Notes: generated from the letters alone by a model not told the origin. Positions 43,056 through 52,782 are shown, counted from the first letter of the stretch. The stretch is 64,000 nucleotides of DNA from Aliikangiella coralliicola (GCF_007004725.1 NZ_ML660165.1:248001-312000), one strand, 5' to 3'. Translations and numbers: made by a program.

Positions 43056-45981
43056 GGCTCATGTTCAATTAACAAAAAAACGATTAGAGGCCTCGGCTTT
43101 TGCAGTTCCAAAATTCAGGCCGTATTTATTTCTTACAACGCTCTGGCTGATTTTCAGTCTTTTTATCTCCAACACTGCAACGGCTAAATCACAAATACAT
43201 ACCATTCGCCTGAACGCACAACCTCTATCAAAAGCCCTGTTTGCGCTCTCAGAACAAACCGATATCGCGATTTTCGCATCCGCGGACTTATTGAAAGGGC
43301 TTCAATCAAGTGCTATTAACGGGAACATGACTGTAGAACAGGCACTTAAAAAATTACTCAGTGGATCGTCCCTGGTGTTTGAGAAAGTTCGCGATGGTTA
43401 TGTAATAACCGCTGAGAAAAGCGAGACTTCAAAACCAGACATTGACACGTCAATTGCGACCAATAAACCTGATGTAAAAAAAATGACCATAATCGGTACT
43501 CGTCTGGCGAATCGCCAATCATTGTCAACAAAGCAAGATTCGACAAGAATTATGGATGCTTTGACAGCAGATGACATCGGCGAGCTGCCCGATATTAATG
43601 CCGCAGATTCCTTCAGACGAATTACCGGTTTGAACACATTAAACGACTCTGACGAAGGACAATTTGTTGTCGTACGTGGAATTTCTCCAGGGATGAACTT
43701 CGTCACGCTCGACGGCATGGCAATCGCAAGCGACCACAGCGACACCCGTGGTATAAACCTGGAAACCATGCCCGCTTCAGCGGTTGCCAGCCTGGAAGTT
43801 TATAAGAATGTCTCGCCTGATCTTGAAGCGAATAGCACAGGCGGCAACATGAACATGACGAGTTACAGCGCGTTCGAAAGAAAAGATGATTTTTTACAAA
43901 TCGATTTTAACCTGGCGAAATATTCTCTGGATGATGTACCAGATAATGATGATGGATTGAGCGGCGATTTTAAAATCGACTACAGTACGACTCTCGGTGA
44001 AAATAATCAATATGGTTTGGTTTTAGCTGGAGTTTATAGCAAGAAAAAGCGAGACGAAAAAAAGTGGGATCCCCGTTTTCGTTATATCAAAAATACCGGC
44101 GGAGCAGATTCTGCTTTTCGACAACGATTTAACACAGCGCAATACACTAACACATGGAATCGGCAGGGCGGCACAATTAAGCTGGAATTTTCTCCTGGCT
44201 TTCACTTACACGCCTATTTGCAATCGTATTTTTATAAACTGACTGAAAAGGAAGACCGCGACATTTGGAACATTACTAATGAGGCAGGTGACAATGTAAT
44301 ATTTAATGCATCAGGCACCGCATCAACACCACGCGCCCGGGGAGAAGTAAACTACACTTTTCGCCCAACCTATCGACAACTTAGCGGCAATCACTTTCAT
44401 TTCGATTTTGACTTTGATCGACAACACGAAATATCGTTCGATATTGCACAAAGTAAGGGTGGCTTCAAACGTCCACAGCATGAAGTGGTATGGAGAACCA
44501 ACACTGATAACGAAGCGCTGGAAGCTTTGGCCTACACTTACCAGGAGAATAGTGACTTTCCAGATTGGTCTTTTTCCAACGCATCATTTGCAGAAAACAC
44601 GGATAATTACTTTTTCGATGTATTCAAAGATAAATTCACACAAGTTGAAAACCGAGTCACCGACATTAAGGCCGATTATAATTTCAATGCCTCAAGCTTA
44701 TCCAGCGGATTAGGCGTTAAAATAGGTGTAAGACATCGCCGCAATAAGCTTAAGAATAATAGTCAGCAAAGCAATGTTTTCTGGCAAGGAGCCGCTTCTC
44801 TTTCATTAACTGCTTTTTCGGAGTTGAACCATTTTACTCCACCGCATTTCGACAATATCATGCCTTTTCAAAATGAAGTTTCTTTTTTCTCATTTTATAA
44901 CGCAACTCCAGATAGTTTCGGTACGATTGCCGAAGATGTCGCCTACTTCAATCAACGCGATGACTTCTATCATCGTGAAACCATATCCAGTGGTTATGGA
45001 CTCACTCAATACAACGCTGACAATTGGCAAATAATCAGTGGCGTTCGTTACGAATCAACCGACAATTATAGCCAAGGTGTACTTAGAAACCTCGACTCGC
45101 TCACTGTCAGTTCAAATGACTATAAAAGTAGTTCGAGTGATTGGCTACCATCAATCAGCGCTCGCTATCATGTGAACGACTACCTGAGAATACAGGCGGC
45201 ATGGGGGCGTTCACTAGGTAGGCCTGAGCTAAGCGATATTAATGCCATTGAATCAATTAAAACTGGCGAAAATGAACAGATAATCACCCGCAAAAACACG
45301 ACATTAAAACCGAGCCTAAGCGACAACTACGACCTGTCATTCGAATACTACTTTGACGATGACAACTTATTTTCTGTCGCACTTTTTAAAAAGGACATCA
45401 AGCGCTTCCCGCTTTTTGAACAAACTCAAACAAGCAACCCGCAAACGAATGTCACGACTATTATTAATGAAACAACCAATCATGCCAGCGCTAATATCAA
45501 GGGAATAGAGGTCAGTTTGATAAAAAACAATTTTGACTTTTTGCCTTCCGCCTTCGACGGTCTCGGATTAGCGGGGAATGCTACCTGGACTAAAGCAAAA
45601 CTAAATTATCTAGATCTCCAGGGAAATTGGTCAAGCATCAATCACCTCTCCCATCAGCCAGATTTTATGGCAAACCTGATTGTTTTTTATAACTTTTGGA
45701 ATGAGCTAGCCGAACTTCGTTTAGGCTACAACTACACCGATCACTACTCTGATCAAGTGATAACTGACAAATCCTTAAGAGAAGAAGATATCTGGAAACC
45801 TTTTGAACAAATAGACACCCAACTTCGTGTTGATATCTCACAGCAACTGACGCTGAAATTTAAGGTTAGAAATTTAATGAATCGCACCCGAAAACGAGCT
45901 ACCGGCTTGCATCAAGAGCTACTCGAACATGAGGTAATATTCGGCCGCTCCGTCTGGCTTGGATTAACCTACTCCTACTAA
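43012..45981 (+). CDS. TonB-dependent receptor with N-terminal STN domain
   Basis: A 989-residue outer membrane receptor. A long basic leader is followed by the export helix (PYLFLTTLWLIFSLFISNTA), then the STN signalling domain (LNAQPLSKALFALSEQTDIA), a TonB-box-like KKMTIIGTR, the plug (DIGELPDINAADSFRRITGL, VVRGISPGMNFVTLDG) and a 22-strand barrel ending in aromatic WLGLTYSY. With the sigma and FecR genes it forms a ligand-inducible uptake operon. The receptor resembles the Caulobacter/Xanthomonas class that often takes up glycans or complex organics. The substrate is unknown. The start lies inside fecR. Confidence 0.92.
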   Translation: MKSRQQKIITQKATEAHVQLTKKRLEASAFAVPKFRPYLFLTTLWLIFSLFISNTATAKSQIHTIRLNAQPLSKALFALSEQTDIAIFASADLLKGLQSSAINGNMTVEQALKKLLSGSSLVFEKVRDGYVITAEKSETSKPDIDTSIATNKPDVKKMTIIGTRLANRQSLSTKQDSTRIMDALTADDIGELPDINAADSFRRITGLNTLNDSDEGQFVVVRGISPGMNFVTLDGMAIASDHSDTRGINLETMPASAVASLEVYKNVSPDLEANSTGGNMNMTSYSAFERKDDFLQIDFNLAKYSLDDVPDNDDGLSGDFKIDYSTTLGENNQYGLVLAGVYSKKKRDEKKWDPRFRYIKNTGGADSAFRQRFNTAQYTNTWNRQGGTIKLEFSPGFHLHAYLQSYFYKLTEKEDRDIWNITNEAGDNVIFNASGTASTPRARGEVNYTFRPTYRQLSGNHFHFDFDFDRQHEISFDIAQSKGGFKRPQHEVVWRTNTDNEALEALAYTYQENSDFPDWSFSNASFAENTDNYFFDVFKDKFTQVENRVTDIKADYNFNASSLSSGLGVKIGVRHRRNKLKNNSQQSNVFWQGAASLSLTAFSELNHFTPPHFDNIMPFQNEVSFFSFYNATPDSFGTIAEDVAYFNQRDDFYHRETISSGYGLTQYNADNWQIISGVRYESTDNYSQGVLRNLDSLTVSSNDYKSSSSDWLPSISARYHVNDYLRIQAAWGRSLGRPELSDINAIESIKTGENEQIITRKNTTLKPSLSDNYDLSFEYYFDDDNLFSVALFKKDIKRFPLFEQTQTSNPQTNVTTIINETTNHASANIKGIEVSLIKNNFDFLPSAFDGLGLAGNATWTKAKLNYLDLQGNWSSINHLSHQPDFMANLIVFYNFWNELAELRLGYNYTDHYSDQVITDKSLREEDIWKPFEQIDTQLRVDISQQLTLKFKVRNLMNRTRKRATGLHQELLEHEVIFGRSVWLGLTYSY

Positions 45982-46090
45982 GCAGACTTAATCGAGATAG
46001 CTAACTTTTATTAAATATTCTTTCAAATGATAAAGCGTCATATGAAGCAAATAATTTATGCACAGCTTCCATGGTACGCGAATCGCATTA

Positions 46091-47785
46091 TCAATCAGTT
46101 TTGCGACTAGACGACTTAATACTAACCTTGTAAGCCCCTTTATTATTTCGATAAAATCCTCTCACATCATTGAGGTAAACATAAAGTTTTCCGCTGACTT
46201 TTTTGTTTGGAAAAAGATTTTGTAAGCAAAGCGAAAACTCTCCCTTTCCGGCCTGTATCCATAATTTGCCCATATCAATTTTTTTTCCATCGACTTCGCC
46301 AATCAGACTAAACAGATTCGCGCCGGGCATGCGACTAAATCGCTTTGCAACTTTATGAAAAGTTGATTTCTCCGCCAGTGCTTTCGCATTCCACCCACTA
46401 AAGTCACATAGAATATCTTTGTCAAACAAATCACTTTCTATTTCAAGCGAAACATTGTAGGTAGTCTGATAGTCGAGCACATATCCAGTGTCAGTTTTCT
46501 TATTTTTTGCGTCAAATAAAATGTCACCGCCATTAATAATTCTTGTAAAATGTTCAGCCTTAAAGCCTTTGTTAAAACCATTCACAAAGTTATCAATATC
46601 GATCTGCCTTTTCGAAGGCTGCTGAGTAAATATTTGAATAATATTTTGCGGTCGATACTTTTCCAGTCTCGAATATCTGGCTTTATTATTGTTGACTTCA
46701 AGCGGATGATTGAGCATTCTTTGAATAGCTGTGTCATGAATTTCCAGTCCTGAATTTTGGTATTCAGGATCTGAAGTTAGATAGATTTCGCGCCTCCCCT
46801 TTCTGAAAAGCACACCATCTTTGATCACATAACCAAGGGTCTTCGACTCAATTAATTTATCTTGTGGGTAGCCCCGATAAAATGCCAGGAATGACTTATC
46901 AAATTTAAGGCCGAGCTGCAGCTCTTCAATTTCTTTAACCATCCAGCGTAAAGTAATATTGGCGAGGCCATCGTTCACATAGCCGCCACCGATATTCGAA
47001 TGAACACCGGCAAACCAACGCTGTTTTAAATCTTGCTGAGAAGTTGCCGGTGCCTTCCAGATCGCCGGTAAAAAATCAGATCTTTTTTCGTCAATAGCCA
47101 GCGCGTGCCGAACGTGCCTGATACAATTTGCAGGCATATCTTCCAGATGAAACTTTCGATGAGAAACTTTTAACACTCGGCCTCCCAATGAAAGTACCGT
47201 ATCCCATACACCTAAAAACGAGATTTCAACCTGGTTAAAATGATTAAGTTGTTGATTAAATTTGGCTAACTTCTGATTAATTAGCTGTTTGGCAACTTGA
47301 AATTCACTTGGGTCTCCCATGTGATCAACATAATGCCGGAGAAATTCAGGAATAAAAAAAGCATCGCTTTTAAGCGGAATTCCGTCCATCCATTCAATAA
47401 AATTTGATAAGGCCCTGGCTGTCGCGGCACCACGACTGAAACCACAAATATAAACCTGATCGCCAGGTTGGTAGTTATTAACCAGAAAAGTAATCGCGTC
47501 TTCAATATTGCTCTCAAACCCAGCTCCCCAGCCACCACCTAACACTTTATCGGAGTAATGCAATAACGCATTGTAAGGCCCGGGGAATTTCGACATGGAC
47601 CCAACCCCAGTGTCGTAATAGACAATCTGTTCAATTCCGTCAACAGAGTCGTGGGGTAAAACAGCTCTGGCAAACTTGAGTACGTTTGAGGGCTTTATTA
47701 CTTTGCTGCCGTCAGTTCGCTCGCTTTCTGCGTAAGTGTTGTTCCAGGTGCCATCAAGGCAAAGTACAATTCGCCGAATTGCCAT
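46091..47785 (-). CDS. DUF2235 alpha/beta hydrolase (Tle1-type phospholipase fold)
   Basis: A 564-residue protein counted from ATG 47785, which has GAAGGA 9 bases upstream; an ATG 9 bases earlier overlaps that site. The DUF2235 core shows RRIVLCLDGTWNNTYAES at the start and the nucleophile GFSRGAATARALSNFIEW near residue 118. Asp and His follow in VWDTVLSLGG and WFAGVHSNIGGGY. Related proteins are type VI secretion phospholipases, but no T6SS gene is nearby. The C-terminal ~150 residues are an extra beta-rich domain. It lies ~70 bases behind the methyltransferase lipoprotein gene on the same strand. Confidence 0.85.
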   Translation of the reverse strand: MAIRRIVLCLDGTWNNTYAESERTDGSKVIKPSNVLKFARAVLPHDSVDGIEQIVYYDTGVGSMSKFPGPYNALLHYSDKVLGGGWGAGFESNIEDAITFLVNNYQPGDQVYICGFSRGAATARALSNFIEWMDGIPLKSDAFFIPEFLRHYVDHMGDPSEFQVAKQLINQKLAKFNQQLNHFNQVEISFLGVWDTVLSLGGRVLKVSHRKFHLEDMPANCIRHVRHALAIDEKRSDFLPAIWKAPATSQQDLKQRWFAGVHSNIGGGYVNDGLANITLRWMVKEIEELQLGLKFDKSFLAFYRGYPQDKLIESKTLGYVIKDGVLFRKGRREIYLTSDPEYQNSGLEIHDTAIQRMLNHPLEVNNNKARYSRLEKYRPQNIIQIFTQQPSKRQIDIDNFVNGFNKGFKAEHFTRIINGGDILFDAKNKKTDTGYVLDYQTTYNVSLEIESDLFDKDILCDFSGWNAKALAEKSTFHKVAKRFSRMPGANLFSLIGEVDGKKIDMGKLWIQAGKGEFSLCLQNLFPNKKVSGKLYVYLNDVRGFYRNNKGAYKVSIKSSSRKTD

Positions 47786-47853
47786 GGCCGACATTCCTTC
47801 TTTTAAGTTGTTATTTTTATCGGTGCTTTTATTCGGGCGTGTTGCCCTATAAT

Positions 47854-48819
47854 TTATTGACTAGCGCTCGGTTTACGAAACACCAAAGTCATGCGAGTTG
47901 ACTCTCCGATCGCCTTCAGCTTTTCTTTCAGCTCAGGATTATCTCTACTCGTGGCAAAAGACGGAGACAGTCGCCAAACGACATCTTTTTCCGTTGGCTG
48001 ATCGTTAGGATTAATATTGATATCACTGGAAGCGACATAATCAAATCCAGCTTTCTCCATTTGCGCAACAACAAAGGCTTTCTTCAAATACCCCTTGGCT
48101 CCACTAGCCCATTCATCGGAAGCATCGGGTGACGCCATATGCTGCACCACACCAACAATTCCGCCGGGTTTTAGCACACGATAAGCTTCGCTCAGAGCTG
48201 CAGTCAAATAGCCGCCGTCGTGCTCAAATCTGGCCAGGTTGTGCAACGCGCGAATAAAAAGCACCGCGTCGGCACTGCCATTCATGGAATCGGGCATTGA
48301 GCTAAATTGAAACGCACTGATGCTTGCGCTTGCTTCATCGCGCCAACCTTCAGCTTCAACAGGCCAGTCCTTTACCCAGGTCTTCTTAGATTCAATGACT
48401 TCATCGCTGAAAAAGCCGAACTTTGGAAACATGTCCGCCGCATAATCGGCGCCAATCAATCGCCCTTCGGCCCCCAGGTAAGGTAGTAAAATTTTGCTAT
48501 ACCAACCTCTGCCCGGCAACGCTTCAACCACAGTCATGCCCGGCTGAATTCCAATAAACGTGAGCGTTTCCTGAGGATGGCGGTGAGCGTACCTTGCTTT
48601 AACATTTTCAGCTCCTTTGGCCAAAATGCTTGCCAGTTTTTCACTGGACCGCGCTTTGCTCGTTTCATCTGTATTGTCCTTCGACGGCTGCTCTGTTTGT
48701 GTGGATGCTTTATCATTTGATTTATTTTCCGACGTCTTTGCCCCATCAGGCGCATTATCACAACTGGTAATTGATACAGCCAAAATACTGACAAGAAGAA
48801 TCGCGAGTGATCTTTTCAT
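47854..48819 (-). CDS. SAM-methyltransferase-like lipoprotein
   Basis: A 321-residue protein. ATG 48819 is decided by AAGGTG 6 bases upstream; the GTG 9 bases earlier is part of that site. A lipoprotein signal (SLAILLVSILAVSITSC) is followed by a charged Ser/Lys/Thr/Asp linker, then a class I methyltransferase-like domain: GMTVVEALPGRGWYSKILLP (SAM loop), GRLIGADYAADM, LHNLARFEHDGGYL, EAYRVLKPGGIVGVVQHM. A methyltransferase fold outside the cytoplasm is unusual because SAM is cytoplasmic. Similar predicted lipoproteins exist, but their reaction is unknown. Confidence 0.85.
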   Translation of the reverse strand: MKRSLAILLVSILAVSITSCDNAPDGAKTSENKSNDKASTQTEQPSKDNTDETSKARSSEKLASILAKGAENVKARYAHRHPQETLTFIGIQPGMTVVEALPGRGWYSKILLPYLGAEGRLIGADYAADMFPKFGFFSDEVIESKKTWVKDWPVEAEGWRDEASASISAFQFSSMPDSMNGSADAVLFIRALHNLARFEHDGGYLTAALSEAYRVLKPGGIVGVVQHMASPDASDEWASGAKGYLKKAFVVAQMEKAGFDYVASSDININPNDQPTEKDVVWRLSPSFATSRDNPELKEKLKAIGESTRMTLVFRKPSASQ

Positions 48820-48905
48820 GGGTTTCACCTTTTTATTGTCTATTTTATAATCAATATATTATTCTACAATCGAGCTTAAATACAACTCTACTGCCCCGGG
48901 CAACC

Positions 48906-49796
48906 CTAGAGTAAAGTTTTTCGCGCATACTCAACAATCATCTTAGAGGCTTGTTTAAATATCCCTTTCTCAAGCACCCAGGAATGCCAATACAAAGTAT
49001 CCACCTGGTTTTTCCGAGGCGCAATTTTAACTAGCTCACCAGAAGCTAACTCTTGCTGAATCTGAATTTCTGGGATCAAAGTATACGCCAAACTTTTCTT
49101 TGCCATATTCACAAATGCTTCGGATGACCGAACAGAGTGACAAGGGTAGCTATCAACCGGCAGGCCAAAGTGCTTTTCAATAAATTGTTGGTGCATTAAA
49201 TCAAACCGATCAAAACTCGCCCCCGGCGCATTACGCACACTATCAACGTTAACACCCTTAGGAAAATAATGTTGCTTAAATTCTGGCGTGGCAACAAGCA
49301 CATATTTTAGCCGTCCGAGCTTTTCGGTCTTAAAACCCGGCGTTGGATTAGGGTTAGTCGATACAGCGCCAAACGCCTCTCCAGACTTTAATCTCTCGAC
49401 AGTGCGAGTTTCCCCGCTAATCAAAATATTTAATTCTATCGCAGAAAACTTAATCAATGGTGCCAGCGCATCGAAGAACCAGATAGCTAAGCTGTCAGCA
49501 TTAACAGCTAAAGATAACTTGATCGGCGCTTGTCGAAGTTCCGGTCTGATTTTCGGGAGTAATTCTTGTTCAAGGATTTCAACCTGTTTAAAATGATTAA
49601 TGAGTTGTTTACCCATTGAGGTAAGACTCAACGGTTTTCCCCTGATAATCACTGGATGGCCGACATATTCTTCTAAAAGCCTAATCCGCTGAGACACAGC
49701 CGACTGCGAAATGCAAAGCACTTTTGCAGCTCGCTCAAAACTTTGATAACCCATTACCACATCAAGTGCTCTAAGAAGTTTGTAGTCCAGTTCCAT
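48906..49796 (-). CDS. argP: ArgP/IciA-type LysR regulator
   Basis: A 296-residue LysR protein from ATG 49796, with AAGGGGAG 7 bases upstream. The HTH is SFERAAKVLCISQSAVSQRI. The whole protein follows the ArgP/LysG pattern (MELDYKLLRALDVVMGYQSF, IKLSLAVNADSLAIWFFDAL, GAVSTNPNPTPGFKTEKLG). ArgP senses lysine/arginine and activates an exporter. It is divergent from a LysE/ArgO exporter, the classic pairing. Confidence 0.92.
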   Translation of the reverse strand: MELDYKLLRALDVVMGYQSFERAAKVLCISQSAVSQRIRLLEEYVGHPVIIRGKPLSLTSMGKQLINHFKQVEILEQELLPKIRPELRQAPIKLSLAVNADSLAIWFFDALAPLIKFSAIELNILISGETRTVERLKSGEAFGAVSTNPNPTPGFKTEKLGRLKYVLVATPEFKQHYFPKGVNVDSVRNAPGASFDRFDLMHQQFIEKHFGLPVDSYPCHSVRSSEAFVNMAKKSLAYTLIPEIQIQQELASGELVKIAPRKNQVDTLYWHSWVLEKGIFKQASKMIVEYARKTLL

Positions 49797-49928
49797 AAAT
49801 AACTCCCCTTCACTAACAAGCATACCCACTAACAAACATACTCACCGACAAACCTATCCACCAAAAAACCTTCAGCCTTAAATTCAACATCAAGGGTGTG
49901 CATTAAAACTAAACAAGTCAATCATAAG

Positions 49929-49978
49929 AAAAACTAATACTAGTTAAGAAACATTAATTTAACTTAATAATAGTTTTT
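49929..49978 (+). promoter_or_regulatory. dyad in the argP-argO spacer
   Basis: AAAAACTA (49929-49936) and TAGTTTTT (49971-49978) are perfect outer arms, with further partial symmetry inside (TAATACTAGTTAAG versus CTTAATAA). They lie 45 bases before the argO start. Candidate ArgP binding region. Confidence 0.4.
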
Positions 49979-50022
49979 CAATAAACTGCTTGTCAAAAGT
50001 TAATTATTAAATGAGTTAAACA

Positions 50023-50649
50023 ATGACAATTTACCCTGCTATTCAAGGCTTTTTTCTCGGTGCGAGTATGATCATTCCGATCGGTGCACAAAATGCGTTT
50101 GTCTTAAATCAAGGCATTAAAAGAAACTACCATCTGGTTGCAGCCACTATTTGTATGCTGTGTGATTTTGGCTTAATCCTTATCGGCGTTTATGGCGGTG
50201 GAAAACTGTTAGCAAGTAATGATTTTTTACTAACCCTGATCACCTGGGCGGGCATATTATTCTTAGTTGTTTACGGTGGTCTGTCTTTTAAAAATATTTT
50301 TAAACCGCAAATGGTAGATTCCACTGTAACTACAACCAAAAAATCACTCAAAATGGTGATACTGGCGACACTTGCCGTCACCTTGCTAAATCCGCACGTT
50401 TATCTGGATACAGTGGTAATATTAGGTAGCGTTGGGGGGCAATTTAAAGGCGACGCTCAATTGATATTTGTCCTGGGTTGCTTGCTCGCCTCACTCGTAT
50501 GGTTTTACAGTTTATCCATTGCAGCTGCGAAGCTATCACTGACCCTGTCAAAACCAAAAACCCGAAAGTTCATCGATTTTACCGTTGGTTTAATTATGTG
50601 GACAATAGCCCTTGGTCTTTTGTTAAACTGGACTAACAATTTATCCTAA
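50023..50649 (+). CDS. argO: LysE/ArgO-family basic amino acid exporter
   Basis: A 208-residue inner membrane protein with about six helices, starting YPAIQGFFLGASMIIPIGAQ and NAFVLNQGIKRNYHL, the hallmark of LysE/ArgO, and NPHVYLDTVVILGSVGGQF in the middle. It exports L-arginine and/or L-lysine using the proton gradient. It is divergent from argP, which fits lysine/arginine-controlled expression. Confidence 0.92.
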   Translation: MTIYPAIQGFFLGASMIIPIGAQNAFVLNQGIKRNYHLVAATICMLCDFGLILIGVYGGGKLLASNDFLLTLITWAGILFLVVYGGLSFKNIFKPQMVDSTVTTTKKSLKMVILATLAVTLLNPHVYLDTVVILGSVGGQFKGDAQLIFVLGCLLASLVWFYSLSIAAAKLSLTLSKPKTRKFIDFTVGLIMWTIALGLLLNWTNNLS

Positions 50650-50674
50650 ATAGGAAACTATTAAGTCAGTCAAA

Positions 50675-50941
50675 CTATTCCGCTACGTACTCTAGAGCTT
50701 TTCCGATTTGACGAACTATTTCGATAGACTCTTTTTCTTGGGTTAAGGTATTGATTTCCTTCCACAAAGCTTCTATCGCGCCAGGATGTTCATAAGTTAG
50801 ATGACAAATAGAATGAAACTTGTCAACCCGGCTGAACAGAGACTGCTGGCCGATTATTTCAGGCTTAGACTTCAATTGGTTGACGAGTATATTTACATCG
50901 GTACATGATGATAAATCATCCATCTTTTGGATTACAGGCAT
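50675..50941 (-). CDS. small hypothetical protein
   Basis: An 88-residue, mainly helical soluble protein without signal or membrane segments (ends VRQIGKALEYVAE). ATG 50941 is preferred because GGGGAA lies 6 bases before it; a TTG two codons upstream is the alternative. It is convergent with argO, the stops being 25 bases apart. No family is recognised. Confidence 0.6.
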   Translation of the reverse strand: MPVIQKMDDLSSCTDVNILVNQLKSKPEIIGQQSLFSRVDKFHSICHLTYEHPGAIEALWKEINTLTQEKESIEIVRQIGKALEYVAE

Positions 50942-51184
50942 ATCCAATTCCCCAATAATTTCAAAGTGAGATGCAAGCCTACTATTTTTTATCTCATAGA
51001 TAAAGTGACACGATAACTAATAACAATTAGCGATTAAAGCATAGGTCGGTGATAAGCTTTGCTAACTCATGCCAAAGCGTTATATTCTTTAACCTGAAAT
51101 AATCAGCCGCATGGGGAAAGATGTACAAACTCTTGATTCACCTGATTAATTTAAATTTAACTAACCGGAAAATGGGAGAATGTT

Positions 51185-51577
51185 ATCAAACACCTCACAA
51201 ATCTATTAATCGGCTTTGTTGCTTTAAGTCACATAGGTATTTTGGTTCTGGAAATGTTTTTCTGGGATCACCCTATCGGCCGAAAAATTTTCTCCATGTC
51301 GCCAGAAGTATCAGCATCCTCAGCAGTACTCGCAATGAATCAGGGGTTGTACAATGGCTTTTTGGCCGCAGGATTAATCTGGGGCATGTGGACCGCTCAA
51401 CGTCAGGTTAAAGTGTTCTTTTTAACTTGCGTTATTGTTGCGGGTTTATTCGGCGGACTCACCGCTAAAGCCAGTATCATTCTAACTCAGGCGACTCCTG
51501 CACTGATCGCTTTGATTTGTTTGCTATGGGTTGAACGTAATTCTAATTCCAATAGCAGATTGACGAAAGACGAATAA
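51185..51577 (+). CDS. DUF1304 membrane protein with an abnormal start
   Basis: A four-helix DUF1304-type protein of about 130 residues (LVLEMFFWDHPIGRKIFSMS, NQGLYNGFLAAGLIWGMW, LTCVIVAGLFGGLTAKASII). Family proteins begin with a helix that matches the sequence encoded upstream of the first usable start, TTG 51242 (LLIGFVALSHIGILV). In that frame there is no ATG, GTG or TTG between the upstream stop (51158) and 51242, although GGGAGAA (51174-51180) is well placed for a start at about 51185 (ATC). Either a rare start codon is used, or one base was lost just after the ATG at 51180. If only the TTG works, the protein is 111 residues and lacks most of helix 1. Confidence 0.6.
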   Translation: MKHLTNLLIGFVALSHIGILVLEMFFWDHPIGRKIFSMSPEVSASSAVLAMNQGLYNGFLAAGLIWGMWTAQRQVKVFFLTCVIVAGLFGGLTAKASIILTQATPALIALICLLWVERNSNSNSRLTKDE

Positions 51578-51597
51578 ACAAGAGACCTTTTACCAAA

Positions 51598-52668
51598 TTA
51601 GCGCTCGACAAATGATATTGAGCTAGTGCCAGGTAATCGTTCGACTAATTGATTGTCCATTAATTTTGACGGTGTAAAAGCACCGCCATTGACCTGGTTG
51701 TTAATCAGAAATTTCGCCACTTCGACTGCCCCCAGATAAGTCAGCTCATATCCGTTAGCAGTTTTAAAAGTTGCAGAAATTACCTTTCCAGCTGAATTTT
51801 TCACTTCCCCCCAAAGAAAAGTTTCTGCATTTGCACGTTGTTCGCTATTTGGACCTTTGGTCGTTTTTTCGATTTTGTTTTTCATTAGTTTTTGGACGAA
51901 AGACAACCCAAGCAATCCACGAATCCAATTAAGCCGAGCCATTCTTTTTGCCCCGCGCGGAGAAATTGGTATGTAGACTTCAATATTGGGAATACCCGTT
52001 GAATGATAAGCAGTTGAAACATCTCCCCAGGGAATGGTCACAGCGTTCTTTTTACCATTTCCAAAATCAATTTCTCGAGTTTTATATGCCAGGGGAACTT
52101 GAATAATTTGACCATTTTTTCGAACTTTACCGCCAACCCCTAATCCTTCCACTGAGGTCTTAGCCGTGCCAGGGCTCATACCACTCGCCGAATCGAACCC
52201 CAGCGCTAAATGGGTCGCATCAGGCATTTTCTGTTTTAACTGACTCGCCAGGCAATCTGTAGGAATCACATCAAAACCAACACCGGGACAAAGAACCACA
52301 CCCGCATCAATCGCCTGCTGGTTTAAACTCTGCGCCAGCTCAAAGACACTAATTTCACCGGTAATATCAGTGTAATGTGTACCACTTTTTAAACAGGCTA
52401 ACATCATTGAATGAGCGGTAGCAGAGAAAGGTCCGGCACAATGAATAACGACCGCGACATCTTTTAAGTTAGTCGCGATTTGTTCGACAGAATCCAAACT
52501 AAACCCCCTTGCCGGTAATCCCTTAACTTCGGCCAGATTGGCAATCGCTTCTTTTTTACGTCCTGCAAGAATTGGTTTGAACCCGCAATTGATCGCCTCG
52601 TCAACAATCAATTTTCCGGTATACCCGTTAGCACCATAAATTAAAATTTGTGTTTGAGAATTTTTCAT
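51598..52668 (-). CDS. saccharopine dehydrogenase-like oxidoreductase
   Basis: A 356-residue protein with an N-terminal Rossmann fold (ILIYGANGYTGKLIVDEA; GxxGxxG-type) followed by the saccharopine dehydrogenase/trans-acting enoyl reductase pattern (VIHCAGPFSATAHSMMLACL, TDITGEISVFELAQ, VLCPGVGFDVIPTDCLASQL). Members reduce lipid or amino-acid-like substrates with NADPH; the substrate is unknown here. It lies 114 bases downstream of the PpyR-like gene on the same strand, so it could be read from the sigma54 promoter there. Confidence 0.85.
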   Translation of the reverse strand: MKNSQTQILIYGANGYTGKLIVDEAINCGFKPILAGRKKEAIANLAEVKGLPARGFSLDSVEQIATNLKDVAVVIHCAGPFSATAHSMMLACLKSGTHYTDITGEISVFELAQSLNQQAIDAGVVLCPGVGFDVIPTDCLASQLKQKMPDATHLALGFDSASGMSPGTAKTSVEGLGVGGKVRKNGQIIQVPLAYKTREIDFGNGKKNAVTIPWGDVSTAYHSTGIPNIEVYIPISPRGAKRMARLNWIRGLLGLSFVQKLMKNKIEKTTKGPNSEQRANAETFLWGEVKNSAGKVISATFKTANGYELTYLGAVEVAKFLINNQVNGGAFTPSKLMDNQLVERLPGTSSISFVER

Positions 52669-52782
52669 TGGTTTATTGTTCTAGTTCGCCGATTTATTCG
52701 ACACTTAGACTAACACATCTGAAAAATGCTTAAACCTAAATTAGCCCACCTCCAATTCTACATAGCTCTAAACAAACCAGAT

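Noticed and set aside
46091..47785. Type VI secretion locus around the DUF2235 gene
   Set aside because: No Hcp, VgrG or Tss components anywhere in the window.
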